Below, one piece after another: positions 36,699 through 45,498 of a DNA stretch of 49,061 nucleotides; position 1 is the first letter of the stretch; the number at the start of each line of letters is the position of its first letter. The notes below the pieces were generated by a model, which made no database searches, was not told where the DNA came from, and saw only the letters and a program-made list of their open reading frames with translations. The DNA is taken from assembly GCA_017639935.1 (NCBI GenBank), contig JAGFWP010000007.1, forward strand, positions 1-49,061, read 5' to 3'. A program made the translations under genes and the position numbers. This DNA comes from Pelagibacteraceae bacterium (lineage in GTDB: Bacteria > Pseudomonadota > Alphaproteobacteria > HIMB59 > GCA-002718135).

Positions 36699-37103
36699 TT
36701 ATAAAAAAATCCTTTTAAATTTTAAGTTTATATTTTTAATTTTTGAAAAGTCTAGTACACTAAATTTAGGGTTTATTAAAACATTATTTTTTTTTGCAAT
36801 TTGATTTAGTTTTTTATAAGTTTCTGTTTTTGCATCAACTTTTAAATAATCAATTCTTTGCTCAACTAAATTAATGAAAAGAGCATAATTTTTTTTACAA
36901 TCTACAAAGAGTTTGAATTTTTTTTTTGAAAATTTTTGTTCAAGCAAATTATTAAATTCTTTAATCCAGTCAGGCCCAAAGCCATTTACCATAAAATATT
37001 TTATATAAATAATTGGAAATATTTTTCGTTTTTGACAAGTAGTTATTATATCAACAGCCTGATTATATGAGTTTATTGCAAAACTATAGTCTATAGATTT
37101 CAC
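36699..37103 (-). CDS. Conserved alphaproteobacterial protein of unknown function
   Basis: A 134-residue protein with alternating strands and helices (IIYIKYF, FKLFVDCKKN, IDYLKVDAKTE, NVLINPKFSVLDFS) that read like part of a TIM barrel. In related Alphaproteobacteria a similar small unknown often sits in the gap-pgk-fba-thiE stretch; here it follows gap with no gap at all, and efp comes next. I see no catalytic signature. The name is withheld because the family has no agreed function. Confidence 0.6.
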   Translation of the reverse strand: MKSIDYSFAINSYNQAVDIITTCQKRKIFPIIYIKYFMVNGFGPDWIKEFNNLLEQKFSKKKFKLFVDCKKNYALFINLVEQRIDYLKVDAKTETYKKLNQIAKKNNVLINPKFSVLDFSKIKNINLKFKRIFL

Positions 37104-38108
37104 TTATAATAATTTTTTTAAATTGAGCAAGGTGTCAATCATGCGGTTGGAAAAGCCCCATTCATTGTCATACCAAGAAAGTATGCGGCAGAATCTTTTA
37201 TTTATTACCTGGGTCTGAGTAAGGTCGAAAATTGAGCTGCTTGAGTTATGATTAAAATCAATTGAAACTAAAGGTAAATCATTGATTGATAAAATATTCT
37301 TCAGTTGTTTTGTTTTTGAGGCAGCAATCATTATCTTATTTATTTTATCAACAGATGTTTGTTTTTTGCTGGTAAAAGTAAAATCAATCAATGATACGTT
37401 GGGAGTTGGAACTCTGATCGCTGTACCATCTAGTTTGCCTTCTAAGCTTGGTAAAACAAGACTAAGTGCTTTTGCAGCACCGGTGGATGTTGGTATTATG
37501 GCAGTTGACGCAGCACGGGCTCTTCTTAAATCCGTATGAGTTTGGTCAATAGTTGGTTGATCACCTGTAAAACTATGAATTGTTGTCATAAAACCAGATT
37601 CTATACCTATATTTTTTTCCAGAATCATAGCGACAGGCGCAAGACAATTAGTTGTGCATGAACCATTTGATATAATTTTATGTTTTTTATTTAAAATATT
37701 ATTGTTAACACCTTGAACAATAGTTGCATCTGCATTTTTCGTGGGAGCAGATACGATCACTTTTTTCGCACCGCTCTTGATGTGACCATAAGATTTTTCT
37801 TTAGAAGCAAAAACACCACTGCACTCAAGAACCACATCAATTTTTAATTTTTTCCAAGGGAGCATCTCTGGATTTCTTTCAGAAAAAAAAGTTATATTAT
37901 TATTATTATATCTTAATCCTTTTTTTGTTTTCTTTATTGCAAATGGAAGTTTGCCGTGAGTGCTGTCAAATTGTAATAAATGATGACTTGATTCAAGTGA
38001 GCCAAGTTCATTGATAGCTACAATATCAACGTGTTTAATTTGTTTTTCAAGAAAAGCTCTAAAAACTAATTTTCCAATTCTGCCAAATCCATTTATTGCT
38101 ACTTTCAT
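37104..38108 (-). CDS. gap: Glyceraldehyde-3-phosphate dehydrogenase
   Basis: A 334-residue class-I GAPDH with N-terminal NAD motif INGFGRIGKLVFRAF (4-18), catalytic Cys151 in SNGSCTTNCLAPVA, TGDQPTIDQTHTDLRRARAA and the C-terminal WYDNEWGFSNRM. The position that usually holds Asp in NAD-specific enzymes (INDL) is Glu here (INEL, 33-36), a feature shared with erythrose-4-phosphate dehydrogenase. The remaining motifs favour GAPDH, but a role in pyridoxal phosphate synthesis cannot be excluded. It lies 13 bp behind tkt and directly before a small unknown gene; pgk, the usual neighbour, is missing here. Confidence 0.92.
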   Translation of the reverse strand: MKVAINGFGRIGKLVFRAFLEKQIKHVDIVAINELGSLESSHHLLQFDSTHGKLPFAIKKTKKGLRYNNNNITFFSERNPEMLPWKKLKIDVVLECSGVFASKEKSYGHIKSGAKKVIVSAPTKNADATIVQGVNNNILNKKHKIISNGSCTTNCLAPVAMILEKNIGIESGFMTTIHSFTGDQPTIDQTHTDLRRARAASTAIIPTSTGAAKALSLVLPSLEGKLDGTAIRVPTPNVSLIDFTFTSKKQTSVDKINKIMIAASKTKQLKNILSINDLPLVSIDFNHNSSSSIFDLTQTQVINKRFCRILSWYDNEWGFSNRMIDTLLNLKKLL

Positions 38109-38121
38109 ATTAAATAATCTC

Positions 38122-40101
38122 CTAGATATTATTTTTTATCATTTTAATTAAATTGTCGGTTGTTATTCCAAAATATTCATAAAGTTTTTTGTAAGGTCCG
38201 CTTGCTCCAAAAGATTTCATTCCTAAAAAGTTTTGAGAGGGAATAAATTTTTCCCAGCCATTAATAACACTTGCCTCAATAGCAAATCTGGGTTTATTTC
38301 CTAATATTTTTTGCTTATATGAATCAGGTTGCATAGAAAAAAGTTCCCAACTTGGAAAAGATATTACTCTGAGATTGATATTTTCATTGGCCAATTGCTT
38401 GGCTGCATCGACAGCAATTTCAACCTCTGATCCAGTTGCAAAAATAGTTGCGTGATAATTGTCTTGATCAAATATCGGATAGGCACCCAATTGCACAGCA
38501 TTTTCCTTAATATCCTTACCCCTCATTAAAGGTAAATTCTGTCTTGTTAATACTAAAATCGTTGGCGAAGAAGATGAATTTAAAGCAGTTTCCCATGCCT
38601 CGATAGTTTCAATAATATCACAAGGTCTAATTACCGTAAGATTAGGGATAGCTCTGAGTGAAGCTAGATGCTCTACGGGTTGATGAGTTGGCCCATCCTC
38701 ACCTAATCCAATTGAGTCGTGTGTCATAATATAAATCACTGGAAGTTTCATAAAAGCTGCAAGTCTAATAGACGGTCTGCAGTAATCGGCAAAAACTAAA
38801 AAAGTACCTCCATAAGGTCTAAGACCACCATGAAGAGATAAACCATTCATAACGCCCGCCATCGCATGTTCACGAATGCCATAATAAATATAACGTCCAG
38901 AACAATCACTTTTTGTAATTGCCTTCATATTGTTAGTTTTTGTATTGTTTGATCCTGTTAAATCTGCAGAACCTCCAATTAAGTTATCTATATTATTTGA
39001 TAAAATTCCTATTGATTTTTCACTCGCTTTTCTTGTCGCACAATTAGTTTTGTCTTTAAAATGCTTAGATTTGAATTCTTTAATCAGTTTTTTTGTTTCA
39101 TTTGAAATAGTAAATGAAAAGTAATTTTTAAAATCAAGAGTATTAGATATTTTATTAAATACTTGTTTCCAATCATCTATATCTTCATTATTTCTTTTAA
39201 AAAAATTCCTCCAACCATCCAAAAGATCATTGGGGATTTCAAAAGGTTTATGTTGCCACTTTAAATTCTTTCTTGTTAATTTTACCTCATCTTCTCCAAG
39301 AGGGGACCCATGTGATGATGAAGACGATTCCTTATTAGGAGAGCCAAAACCTATTTTTGTTTTACAGGCTATTAATGTTGGGCAGTTATGATTTTTTGCA
39401 ATTGTAATCGCTTTTGATATTTCTTTATGATTGTGGCCGTTTATAGATAAGGTTTTCCAACCATATGATTCAAATCTTTTAATCGTATTATCTGAAGCTG
39501 ATAAATTTGTAGGGCCATCAATAGAAATAGAATTATCATCAAATAATACTATTAATTTTGATAAATTAAGATGACCAGCTAAACTGCAAGATTCATGACT
39601 CAAACCCTCCATTAGACAGCCATCACCGGCAAAAACATAGGTATAATGATTGATGAATTTTTTTCCAAATTTTGATTGTAAAATTTTTTCAGCTAAGGCA
39701 AAGCCCACACCGTTAGCAAGACCTTGGGACAAAGGTCCTGTGGTTGTTTCAATTCCTGCAATTTCACCATATTCTGGATGTCCAGCAGTGGGGGATCCTA
39801 TTTGTCTAAAATTTTTTATATCATTAAGAGTTATATCTTTATAACCCGCAAGATATAGAGAAGCGTACAGAAGCATTGAGCCGTGACCATTTGAAATAAT
39901 AAGTCTGTCACGATCTAGCCATTGTGGATTATTAGGATCAAATTTCAAATGATCTTTAAAAAGGACTGTTGCGATATCAGCCATACCCATTGGCATACCT
40001 GGATGTCCTGAATTTGCCTTTTGAACAGCATCAATTGTTAAAAATCTAATGCAGTTAGCTAATTGGTGTAAATCTTGAGGATTTGTAGGATTGGTGGACA
40101 A
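38122..40101 (-). CDS. tkt: Transketolase
   Basis: A 659-residue thiamine diphosphate enzyme of the pentose phosphate pathway. It has NSGHPGMPMGMAD (31-43), the TPP motif GDGCLMEGLSHE, and the middle-domain YYGIREHAMAGVMNG with the catalytic Glu, plus THDSIGLGEDGPTHQP. The start is a TTG at 40101; no suitable ATG lies near it and the N-terminus then fits the family. It heads the tkt-gap-unknown group. It moves two-carbon units between sugar phosphates, serving pentose and erythrose-4-phosphate supply. Confidence 0.97.
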   Translation of the reverse strand: MSTNPTNPQDLHQLANCIRFLTIDAVQKANSGHPGMPMGMADIATVLFKDHLKFDPNNPQWLDRDRLIISNGHGSMLLYASLYLAGYKDITLNDIKNFRQIGSPTAGHPEYGEIAGIETTTGPLSQGLANGVGFALAEKILQSKFGKKFINHYTYVFAGDGCLMEGLSHESCSLAGHLNLSKLIVLFDDNSISIDGPTNLSASDNTIKRFESYGWKTLSINGHNHKEISKAITIAKNHNCPTLIACKTKIGFGSPNKESSSSSHGSPLGEDEVKLTRKNLKWQHKPFEIPNDLLDGWRNFFKRNNEDIDDWKQVFNKISNTLDFKNYFSFTISNETKKLIKEFKSKHFKDKTNCATRKASEKSIGILSNNIDNLIGGSADLTGSNNTKTNNMKAITKSDCSGRYIYYGIREHAMAGVMNGLSLHGGLRPYGGTFLVFADYCRPSIRLAAFMKLPVIYIMTHDSIGLGEDGPTHQPVEHLASLRAIPNLTVIRPCDIIETIEAWETALNSSSSPTILVLTRQNLPLMRGKDIKENAVQLGAYPIFDQDNYHATIFATGSEVEIAVDAAKQLANENINLRVISFPSWELFSMQPDSYKQKILGNKPRFAIEASVINGWEKFIPSQNFLGMKSFGASGPYKKLYEYFGITTDNLIKMIKNNI

Positions 40102-40185
40102 TTTATGCTCTGATTTATTTATCTTTTATACTAATATGTAAATTCATTAAAGTGACTTTTTTTATAAATAAAACTATAAATAACA

Positions 40186-40368
40186 ATGGATCTTTTGAAG
40201 AAAATTGAAGAGCTTAAACATAGAATCGATAAATTTGAACAGTTAGCGGAAGATTTAAACGAAAATATCTTAAGCAAACAAAAAAAAATTGATTATCTGA
40301 AGAAGCAAATCCACGAGAATGTAAACAAAATAGATGAAATAATAAAAGACTATAATGCCAACACTTAA
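40186..40368 (+). CDS. Small coiled-coil protein upstream of zapA
   Basis: A 60-residue Lys/Glu-rich protein that reads as one continuous coiled coil (MDLLKKIEELKHRIDKFEQL onward). It overlaps zapA by 14 bp, indicating translational coupling. No family is recognised; similar small coiled-coil genes sit before zapA in other Alphaproteobacteria, so a role at the division site is likely but inferred from position alone. Confidence 0.65.
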   Translation: MDLLKKIEELKHRIDKFEQLAEDLNENILSKQKKIDYLKKQIHENVNKIDEIIKDYNANT

Positions 40369-40777
40369 AACTGAAATTCTTGGATCACCAATAGAGATTA
40401 ATTACGAAGAGTCTGAAAAAGATAAGCTAATAAAAATCATTGAAAAATTTAATGATAGATTGTTAGATTTTGAGAATCTTAGAGGAAAAATAAGTGATAA
40501 AAAAATTATTATACTTGCCGCTCTAAAAGCTGAAGATCAGATTATTGAAAATAGTTTAACAAATGAAAAAGAGACAGAAATTATTAACAATAAGAAAAAG
40601 GAGATAAATATAAATGATATTACTCAGGAAATAATTCAACTTAAGGATATAGAAAGAAAATTAAATATTGAAAATAGTAAATTAAAAGATTTAATTTCAA
40701 AAGCTTTTAACGAATTAGATAAGATGGAAAAAAACATAATTGACTTAACAGACAAAATTATATCTCAATCTGAATGA
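40355..40777 (+). CDS. zapA: Cell division protein ZapA
   Basis: A 140-residue ZapA that cross-links FtsZ filaments. The N-terminal ZapA domain (LKTEILGSPIEINYEESEK, then KIIILAALKAEDQI) is followed by a long coiled coil. It is somewhat longer than enterobacterial ZapA (109) because of that coiled coil. It overlaps the small gene upstream and the 5-formyl-THF cyclo-ligase gene downstream by 4 bp. Confidence 0.87.
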   Translation: MPTLKTEILGSPIEINYEESEKDKLIKIIEKFNDRLLDFENLRGKISDKKIIILAALKAEDQIIENSLTNEKETEIINNKKKEININDITQEIIQLKDIERKLNIENSKLKDLISKAFNELDKMEKNIIDLTDKIISQSE

Positions 40778-41349
40778 CTGAGATAAATGTTAAAAAGGAA
40801 TATCAAAGAAAAATATCAATAAAAAAAAGAGCAACATTAAAAGATAAAAATAGTGATGCATTTAATACTCTCCAAGATAATTTAAAAGATTTGAAAAATT
40901 TTAAAAACTATAAAATCATTGCTAGTTTTATTTCTTTTAAATCAGAAATTTCAACCCAATATCTCAATGAATTCTTGTTAAATAATGGCAAGACCTTATG
41001 TCTACCAATTATTAAAAATAATTTTGAAACATTAAATTTTGTTGAGTATAATTTAAAAACAAAATTAGTTTCCGGAAAATTTGGCATAATGCAACCAAGT
41101 GACATAAGTAAAGAATTTCTTCCAGAAGTTATTTTGACACCCTGCTTAGCTTTTGATGAAAATGGTTTTCGACTAGGTTATGGCGGTGGATATTATGATA
41201 AAACTTTTTCTTATTTAAAAAAAATAAAGCATAAATTTATTTCCATCGCTGTCGCTTTTGATGGTCAAAAAATTGATAAATTGGTCCACGATAAATATGA
41301 TCAAAAAATTGACTATATTTTAACAGAAAAAAAATTATATAAGGTTTAA
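40774..41349 (+). CDS. 5-formyltetrahydrofolate cyclo-ligase
   Basis: A 191-residue enzyme that converts 5-formyl-THF to 5,10-methenyl-THF with ATP, returning an inhibitory folate to the active pool. The family signature EVILTPCLAFDENGFRLGYG with GGGYYDKTF (about 120-146) is clear. It matters in a cell that moves many one-carbon units, but the zapA-cyclo-ligase pairing is common in proteobacteria. In many of them the 6S RNA gene lies between the two; here they overlap by 4 bp and no room is left. Confidence 0.93.
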   Translation: MTEINVKKEYQRKISIKKRATLKDKNSDAFNTLQDNLKDLKNFKNYKIIASFISFKSEISTQYLNEFLLNNGKTLCLPIIKNNFETLNFVEYNLKTKLVSGKFGIMQPSDISKEFLPEVILTPCLAFDENGFRLGYGGGYYDKTFSYLKKIKHKFISIAVAFDGQKIDKLVHDKYDQKIDYILTEKKLYKV

Positions 41350-42137
41350 TGAAAATAATTTTTATAGGTGATATAGTTGGTAAATCGGGCAGAGAGGCAT
41401 TATCGACCAATCTTAGTGATTTGAAAGAAAAATTTAAGCCCGATGTTATTATAGCAAACGCAGAAAATGCAGCCTCTGGGTATGGCCTTACTAAAAAAAT
41501 TGCTAATGAACTTTTTGATCAAGGTATTAATGTTTTAACACTTGGGAATCATGGATGGGATCAACGAGAAATGCTTTCGTATATTGAGGAATGCCCAAAA
41601 ATTGTAAGAGCTATTAATTATCCAAAAGGAGTCCCCGGAAAAGGTGAGCATAAAATAGTTTTAGAGGATGGAAGATCTCTTATTGTTATTCAAGTAATGT
41701 TGAGATTATTTATGGGAATGTCTCTTGACGATCCTTTTGCTATCATAAAAAAAAGATTATCATCTGAATATCTTGGAACAACGTGTAACGGAATATTAAT
41801 TGATATGCATGGAGAAACAACTTCAGAAAAAAATGCCTTTGCTCATTTTGTTGATGGCAACGTAACAGCTGTTATTGGCACTCATACTCACATTCCAACA
41901 GCTGATGCAAGATTGCTAGATAATAAGACAGCTTATCAAACCGATACAGGGATGACAGGGGATTACAATTCAGTTATCGGTATGAATAGAGAAAATCCTA
42001 TACATGCATTTACATTAGGATACAGAAGAAAGGGAAGATTTACTCCCGCTAATGGAAAAGGAAAAATTTGCGGAGTATTTATTGAAAGTAATGATAACAA
42101 TGGCCTAGCTAAAAGAATTGACCCTTTCCAAATATAA
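41349..42137 (+). CDS. ymdB: YmdB-family metallophosphoesterase
   Basis: A 262-residue calcineurin-like phosphoesterase of the YmdB family (TIGR00282). FIGDIVGKSGREAL (4-17), NAENAASGYGLT (37-48), LGNHGWDQ (66-73), and the closing IGTHTHIPTADAR all carry metal ligands. In Bacillus it hydrolyses 2',3'-cyclic nucleotides. It overlaps the preceding gene by 1 bp, so the two are translationally coupled. Confidence 0.94.
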   Translation: MKIIFIGDIVGKSGREALSTNLSDLKEKFKPDVIIANAENAASGYGLTKKIANELFDQGINVLTLGNHGWDQREMLSYIEECPKIVRAINYPKGVPGKGEHKIVLEDGRSLIVIQVMLRLFMGMSLDDPFAIIKKRLSSEYLGTTCNGILIDMHGETTSEKNAFAHFVDGNVTAVIGTHTHIPTADARLLDNKTAYQTDTGMTGDYNSVIGMNRENPIHAFTLGYRRKGRFTPANGKGKICGVFIESNDNNGLAKRIDPFQI

Positions 42138-42230
42138 ATCTTACACATATTAGACACAATATCATTATAAATCATTTATTTTAATGAAATTACTTTACTA
42201 ATTACGTCATAAAAATTTATAGATAATCAA

Positions 42231-42977
42231 ATGGCCGGTCATTCTAAATATAAAAACATAATGTATCGAAAAGGAGCTCAAGATAAAAAAAGAGCTAAAA
42301 TCTTTTCCCGCTTGGGAAAAGAAATAACTGTTTCCGTCAAGATCGGCGGATCGGATCCTGATAGTAACATTAGACTGCGTTCAGCTATAAGTAATGCAAA
42401 AACACTTAATATGCCAAAAGACAATATAGGTCGTGCAATAAAAAAAGGTGAGGGAAATGATTCTGATTCAAATTATGAAGAAATTCGCTATGAAGGTTAT
42501 GGTCCAGCAGGGGTGGCTATAATTATTGAAGCAATGACCAATAATAAAAACAGGACAGCTGCAGAAATAAGATCAACGTTCAATAAGTTTGGAGGATCGC
42601 TAGGAGAAAACGGAAGTGTTAGTCATAGTTTTAAAAGATTTGGAGAAATATCTATTGATAAAAAATTAGCACAAGAAAATGAAATATTTGAATTCGCTGT
42701 GGACAATGAATCAAAAGATTTAGAAATTAGCGAAGATGCATATCTTGTTTATTGCGATCAAAATGATTTACATGCCCTCAGTGAAAAGATAATTAATAAA
42801 TTTGGAGAAACTAAATCATCTCAATTAACGTGGAAAAGCGAAAATAACGTTGATGTTCAGAAAGATGCTGCTGAAAAATTATTTAAATTGCTTAATACTT
42901 TAGAGGATAACGAAGATGTTCAAAGTGTTTCATCAAATTTTGAAGTGAATGATGAAATTTTGCAAACTTTAACATAA
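42231..42977 (+). CDS. yebC: YebC/PmpR family protein (transcriptional regulator/translation factor)
   Basis: A 248-residue TACO1/YebC protein with AGHSKYKNIMYRKGAQDKK at the start and the conserved core NMPKDNIGRAIKKGEG, YEGYGPAGVAIIIEA and GGSLGENGSVSHSF. YebC proteins have been described as DNA-binding regulators and recently as ribosome factors for proline-rich stretches. In most proteobacteria ruvC follows; here a small nuclease-like gene takes that place 17 bp downstream. Confidence 0.96.
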   Translation: MAGHSKYKNIMYRKGAQDKKRAKIFSRLGKEITVSVKIGGSDPDSNIRLRSAISNAKTLNMPKDNIGRAIKKGEGNDSDSNYEEIRYEGYGPAGVAIIIEAMTNNKNRTAAEIRSTFNKFGGSLGENGSVSHSFKRFGEISIDKKLAQENEIFEFAVDNESKDLEISEDAYLVYCDQNDLHALSEKIINKFGETKSSQLTWKSENNVDVQKDAAEKLFKLLNTLEDNEDVQSVSSNFEVNDEILQTLT

Positions 42978-42993
42978 TGAGAAAGGAATATTA

Positions 42994-43293
42994 ATGCCCA
43001 ATAAAGCATGGAAAAATAGAGAAAGAGATGTTGCAAATTATTTTAACGGAAAAAGAACTCCTTTAAGTGGCGGGCATGGAAAAGTTACAAGAGCAGACGT
43101 TATTCATGAAGATCTTTTTATAGAATGCAAATTAAGAGCTAAGCATACTGTCATATCTCTCTGGGATGATACTGCAAAGCTGGCAAAGGAAGAAGGAAAA
43201 ACACCCGTAATTGCTCTTTGTGAAAAAAACCGTCCGGGTTTCTGGGTAATGGTCCACAGCAGTGATTTATACAAACTTAAAAAGGACAAATAA
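42994..43293 (+). CDS. PD-(D/E)XK nuclease-like protein in the ruvC position
   Basis: A 99-residue protein with a clear minimal PD-(D/E)XK signature: Asp35 ([14 protein letters not shown]), Glu44 and Lys46, with Glu10 in the N-terminal helix ([10 protein letters not shown]) as a possible added metal ligand. The overall shape, a helix then [13 protein letters not shown], a strand with ECK and then a helix and strand, resembles short phage and archaeal-type Holliday junction resolvases and related phage endonucleases. It starts 16 bp past yebC and ends 2 bp before tolQ, exactly where ruvC, ruvA and ruvB stand in most proteobacteria. I infer that it may replace RuvC. It could equally be an unrelated small nuclease. 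Confidence 0.7.
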   Translation: MPNKAWKNRERDVANYFNGKRTPLSGGHGKVTRADVIHEDLFIECKLRAKHTVISLWDDTAKLAKEEGKTPVIALCEKNRPGFWVMVHSSDLYKLKKDK

Positions 43294-43295
43294 AA

Positions 43296-44015
43296 ATGGA
43301 AAGCATTGTTACATCAGGAGATATATCATCGGCGGTTGTTGATTTTTCTTTACTATCCTTGTTTTTAAGAGCCGATTTAGTTGTTAAGTCAGTTATTATT
43401 ATATTGATGGCAGCATCTATTTATTCTTGGGCCGTTATTGTTGAAAAATTAGTAAAGATGAAAAAATTAAAACAACTTGAAAATGAGTTTGATGAAATTT
43501 TTTGGTCTGGAAATTCTTTTGAAGATTTATTTGAGACCTTTAATTATAATCAAAACGATCCTAAATCAAAAATATTTTGTTCAGCAATAAGTGAATGGAA
43601 AAAAAGTAATAAAAAGCGAGGCAGATCAATAAGTTCAAACGCAAATGCTCTAAAGGAAAGAATGAATAGATCTATGCAAGTAACTTTTAATAAAGAATCT
43701 GAAGTAATAGAAAAAAATCTTACATTCTTAGCTACTGCGGGTTCAACAGCTCCTTTTATTGGACTATTCGGAACAGTTTGGGGAATTATGAATAGTTTTC
43801 AATCTATAGCTATTGCGCAAAATACAAATCTTGCCGTTGTTGCTCCAGGAATTGCTGAGGCACTGTTTGCGACAGCTCTTGGATTGTTTGTGGCTATACC
43901 AGCTGTGGTTGCTTATAATAAAATAACAAGTGATTTATCAAAATATTTTATTTCCTTAGAATCATTTATTGATGAATTTACAACAATTTTCTTCCGACAA
44001 TTAGAAGACAAATAA
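43296..44015 (+). CDS. tolQ: Tol-Pal system proton channel subunit TolQ
   Basis: A 239-residue inner-membrane protein of the ExbB/TolQ family with three spans and the conserved [20 protein letters not shown] (146-165) that lines the proton path with Tol[20 protein letters not shown] (189-207) marks the third span. With TolR it powers TolA to constrict the outer membrane during division. It starts the tol cluster right after the nuclease-like gene; tolR follows. Confidence 0.97.
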   Translation: MESIVTSGDISSAVVDFSLLSLFLRADLVVKSVIIILMAASIYSWAVIVEKLVKMKKLKQLENEFDEIFWSGNSFEDLFETFNYNQNDPKSKIFCSAISEWKKSNKKRGRSISSNANALKERMNRSMQVTFNKESEVIEKNLTFLATAGSTAPFIGLFGTVWGIMNSFQSIAIAQNTNLAVVAPGIAEALFATALGLFVAIPAVVAYNKITSDLSKYFISLESFIDEFTTIFFRQLEDK

Positions 44016-44018
44016 AAA

Positions 44019-44447
44019 TTGATCATTTCCAATAATAAAAATAGCAGACGTAATAAAAGACGCATTCTGATGAGTGAAATAAATGTCACTCCATTTGTTG
44101 ATGTAATGCTTGTTTTATTAATCGTGTTTATGGTTACAGCACCTTTATTGACTGTTGGCATTCCAGTTGATTTACCAAAAATAAAGGCTAATGCACTTAC
44201 CGATCAAAAAGACCCAATAGAAATTACTGTAAAACTTGATGGAAGTGTTTATCTCGGCGAGTCAATTGTAGAAGTGGAAAATATAATATCAAGATTAAAT
44301 GCAATTACAGACAAAAATACCGAAGCTAGGATTTATGTCAGGGGAGATCGCGTGGTTGCATATGGACGCGTTATGGAAATAATGTCTATAATTAACTCTG
44401 CAGGTTACATTAAGGTTGCTTTAGTTGCACAAAATCCCACTGACTAA
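44019..44447 (+). CDS. tolR: Tol-Pal system subunit TolR
   Basis: A 142-residue ExbD/TolR protein. A short basic N-terminus (RRNKRRILMSEINVTPFVD) is followed by the single span VMLVLLIVFMVTAPLLTVG, which holds the proton-binding Asp just before it. The start is a TTG at 44019, 4 bp past the tolQ stop; starting at the ATG of MSEIN (44070) would remove the basic tail found in other TolR proteins. The periplasmic part ends with the TolR dimer domain. Confidence 0.95.
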   Translation: MIISNNKNSRRNKRRILMSEINVTPFVDVMLVLLIVFMVTAPLLTVGIPVDLPKIKANALTDQKDPIEITVKLDGSVYLGESIVEVENIISRLNAITDKNTEARIYVRGDRVVAYGRVMEIMSIINSAGYIKVALVAQNPTD

Positions 44448-44453
44448 AGTCTT

Positions 44454-45488
44454 ATGGAAGTTTTAATTATAAAAAATAATAGATTTATTACATACGTAAG
44501 TAATCTTGGTAGTGAAAGTCTAGGTTTTTATTTTTCATTTATTTTACACTTCTTTCTTTTATTATTTGCTATCGGTTTGCCGAATTTTTTTGAACCTGCC
44601 CCAATTAATGTTCCAAATATTATACCTATAGAAATTATTAATGTGACTGATGTAACTTCAATACCTAAAGAGATAAAAGAAAAAAAAGAAAAAACAGTTA
44701 ACAAGGCTATAGCAGAAACAAAAAAATTTAATAATTCTGAAAATCAAGAAATAAAAAAAGTAGATATAAAAACAAAGCCCAAAATAGAGCCAAAAGAAAG
44801 CAAAAAATTAACAACACCCAAAGAAGATGTGGTTGTAAAAGAAAAAATTAAAACACCCATTAAATTAGAAAAAGAAATAATTTCTGATGAAAAAACAGAA
44901 AGTTTACCATCAAAAAAAATTAAACCCAAGATCAAACCAAAAATTAAAACTAAACCTGAAATTATTGATGAAAAGAAAACATCAGATGTAATTGCAAAGG
45001 CGCAACCAAAAACAAAGCCTGAACCACAATTTAGCATCGCGACAATGCTCAAGGATTTGCGTAATGAACAATCCTCTCAAACAAATGAAAAAAAAGAAAA
45101 AGAGAAAAAAAGTGATAATACTGTTGATCAAGAAAAAGAAATTAATAAAGAAAATCTGCAACTATCAATTAGTGAAATTGATCTTCTAAGGCAACAACTT
45201 TCATCCTGCTGGATAGCCCCGGCCGGAGCTGTTATTGAAAAAGGAATGATTGTTAAAATTTCAGCAAAAATAAGACCAAATAGAAGAGTATATGATAATT
45301 CAGTCCGTATTGTTGACACAAATATATCTAAAAGTAACTCATTTTATGGACCAATTACTGAAAGCGCTATGAGAACACTATTAAACCCAGAGTGTATTCC
45401 TTTGAAATTGCCAAAAGATAAATATGACTTATGGAAAAATATAACTATTACTTTTGATTATAGTATTATGAAAGGTTATCAGCAATAA
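44454..45488 (+). CDS. tolA: TolA, periplasm-spanning Tol-Pal protein
   Basis: A 344-residue protein with one N-terminal span (about 25-45), a long Lys/Glu/Pro-rich middle (about 70-245) that spans the periplasm, and a C-terminal TolA domain (about 255-344) including LLRQQLSSCWIAPAGAV. Proline is frequent in the middle part, giving an extended form in place of the long helix of E. coli TolA. It links TolQR to Pal and TolB. Low sequence conservation is normal; position and architecture support the call. Confidence 0.87.
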   Translation: MEVLIIKNNRFITYVSNLGSESLGFYFSFILHFFLLLFAIGLPNFFEPAPINVPNIIPIEIINVTDVTSIPKEIKEKKEKTVNKAIAETKKFNNSENQEIKKVDIKTKPKIEPKESKKLTTPKEDVVVKEKIKTPIKLEKEIISDEKTESLPSKKIKPKIKPKIKTKPEIIDEKKTSDVIAKAQPKTKPEPQFSIATMLKDLRNEQSSQTNEKKEKEKKSDNTVDQEKEINKENLQLSISEIDLLRQQLSSCWIAPAGAVIEKGMIVKISAKIRPNRRVYDNSVRIVDTNISKSNSFYGPITESAMRTLLNPECIPLKLPKDKYDLWKNITITFDYSIMKGYQQ

Positions 45489-45498
45489 ATTTTTTTTT

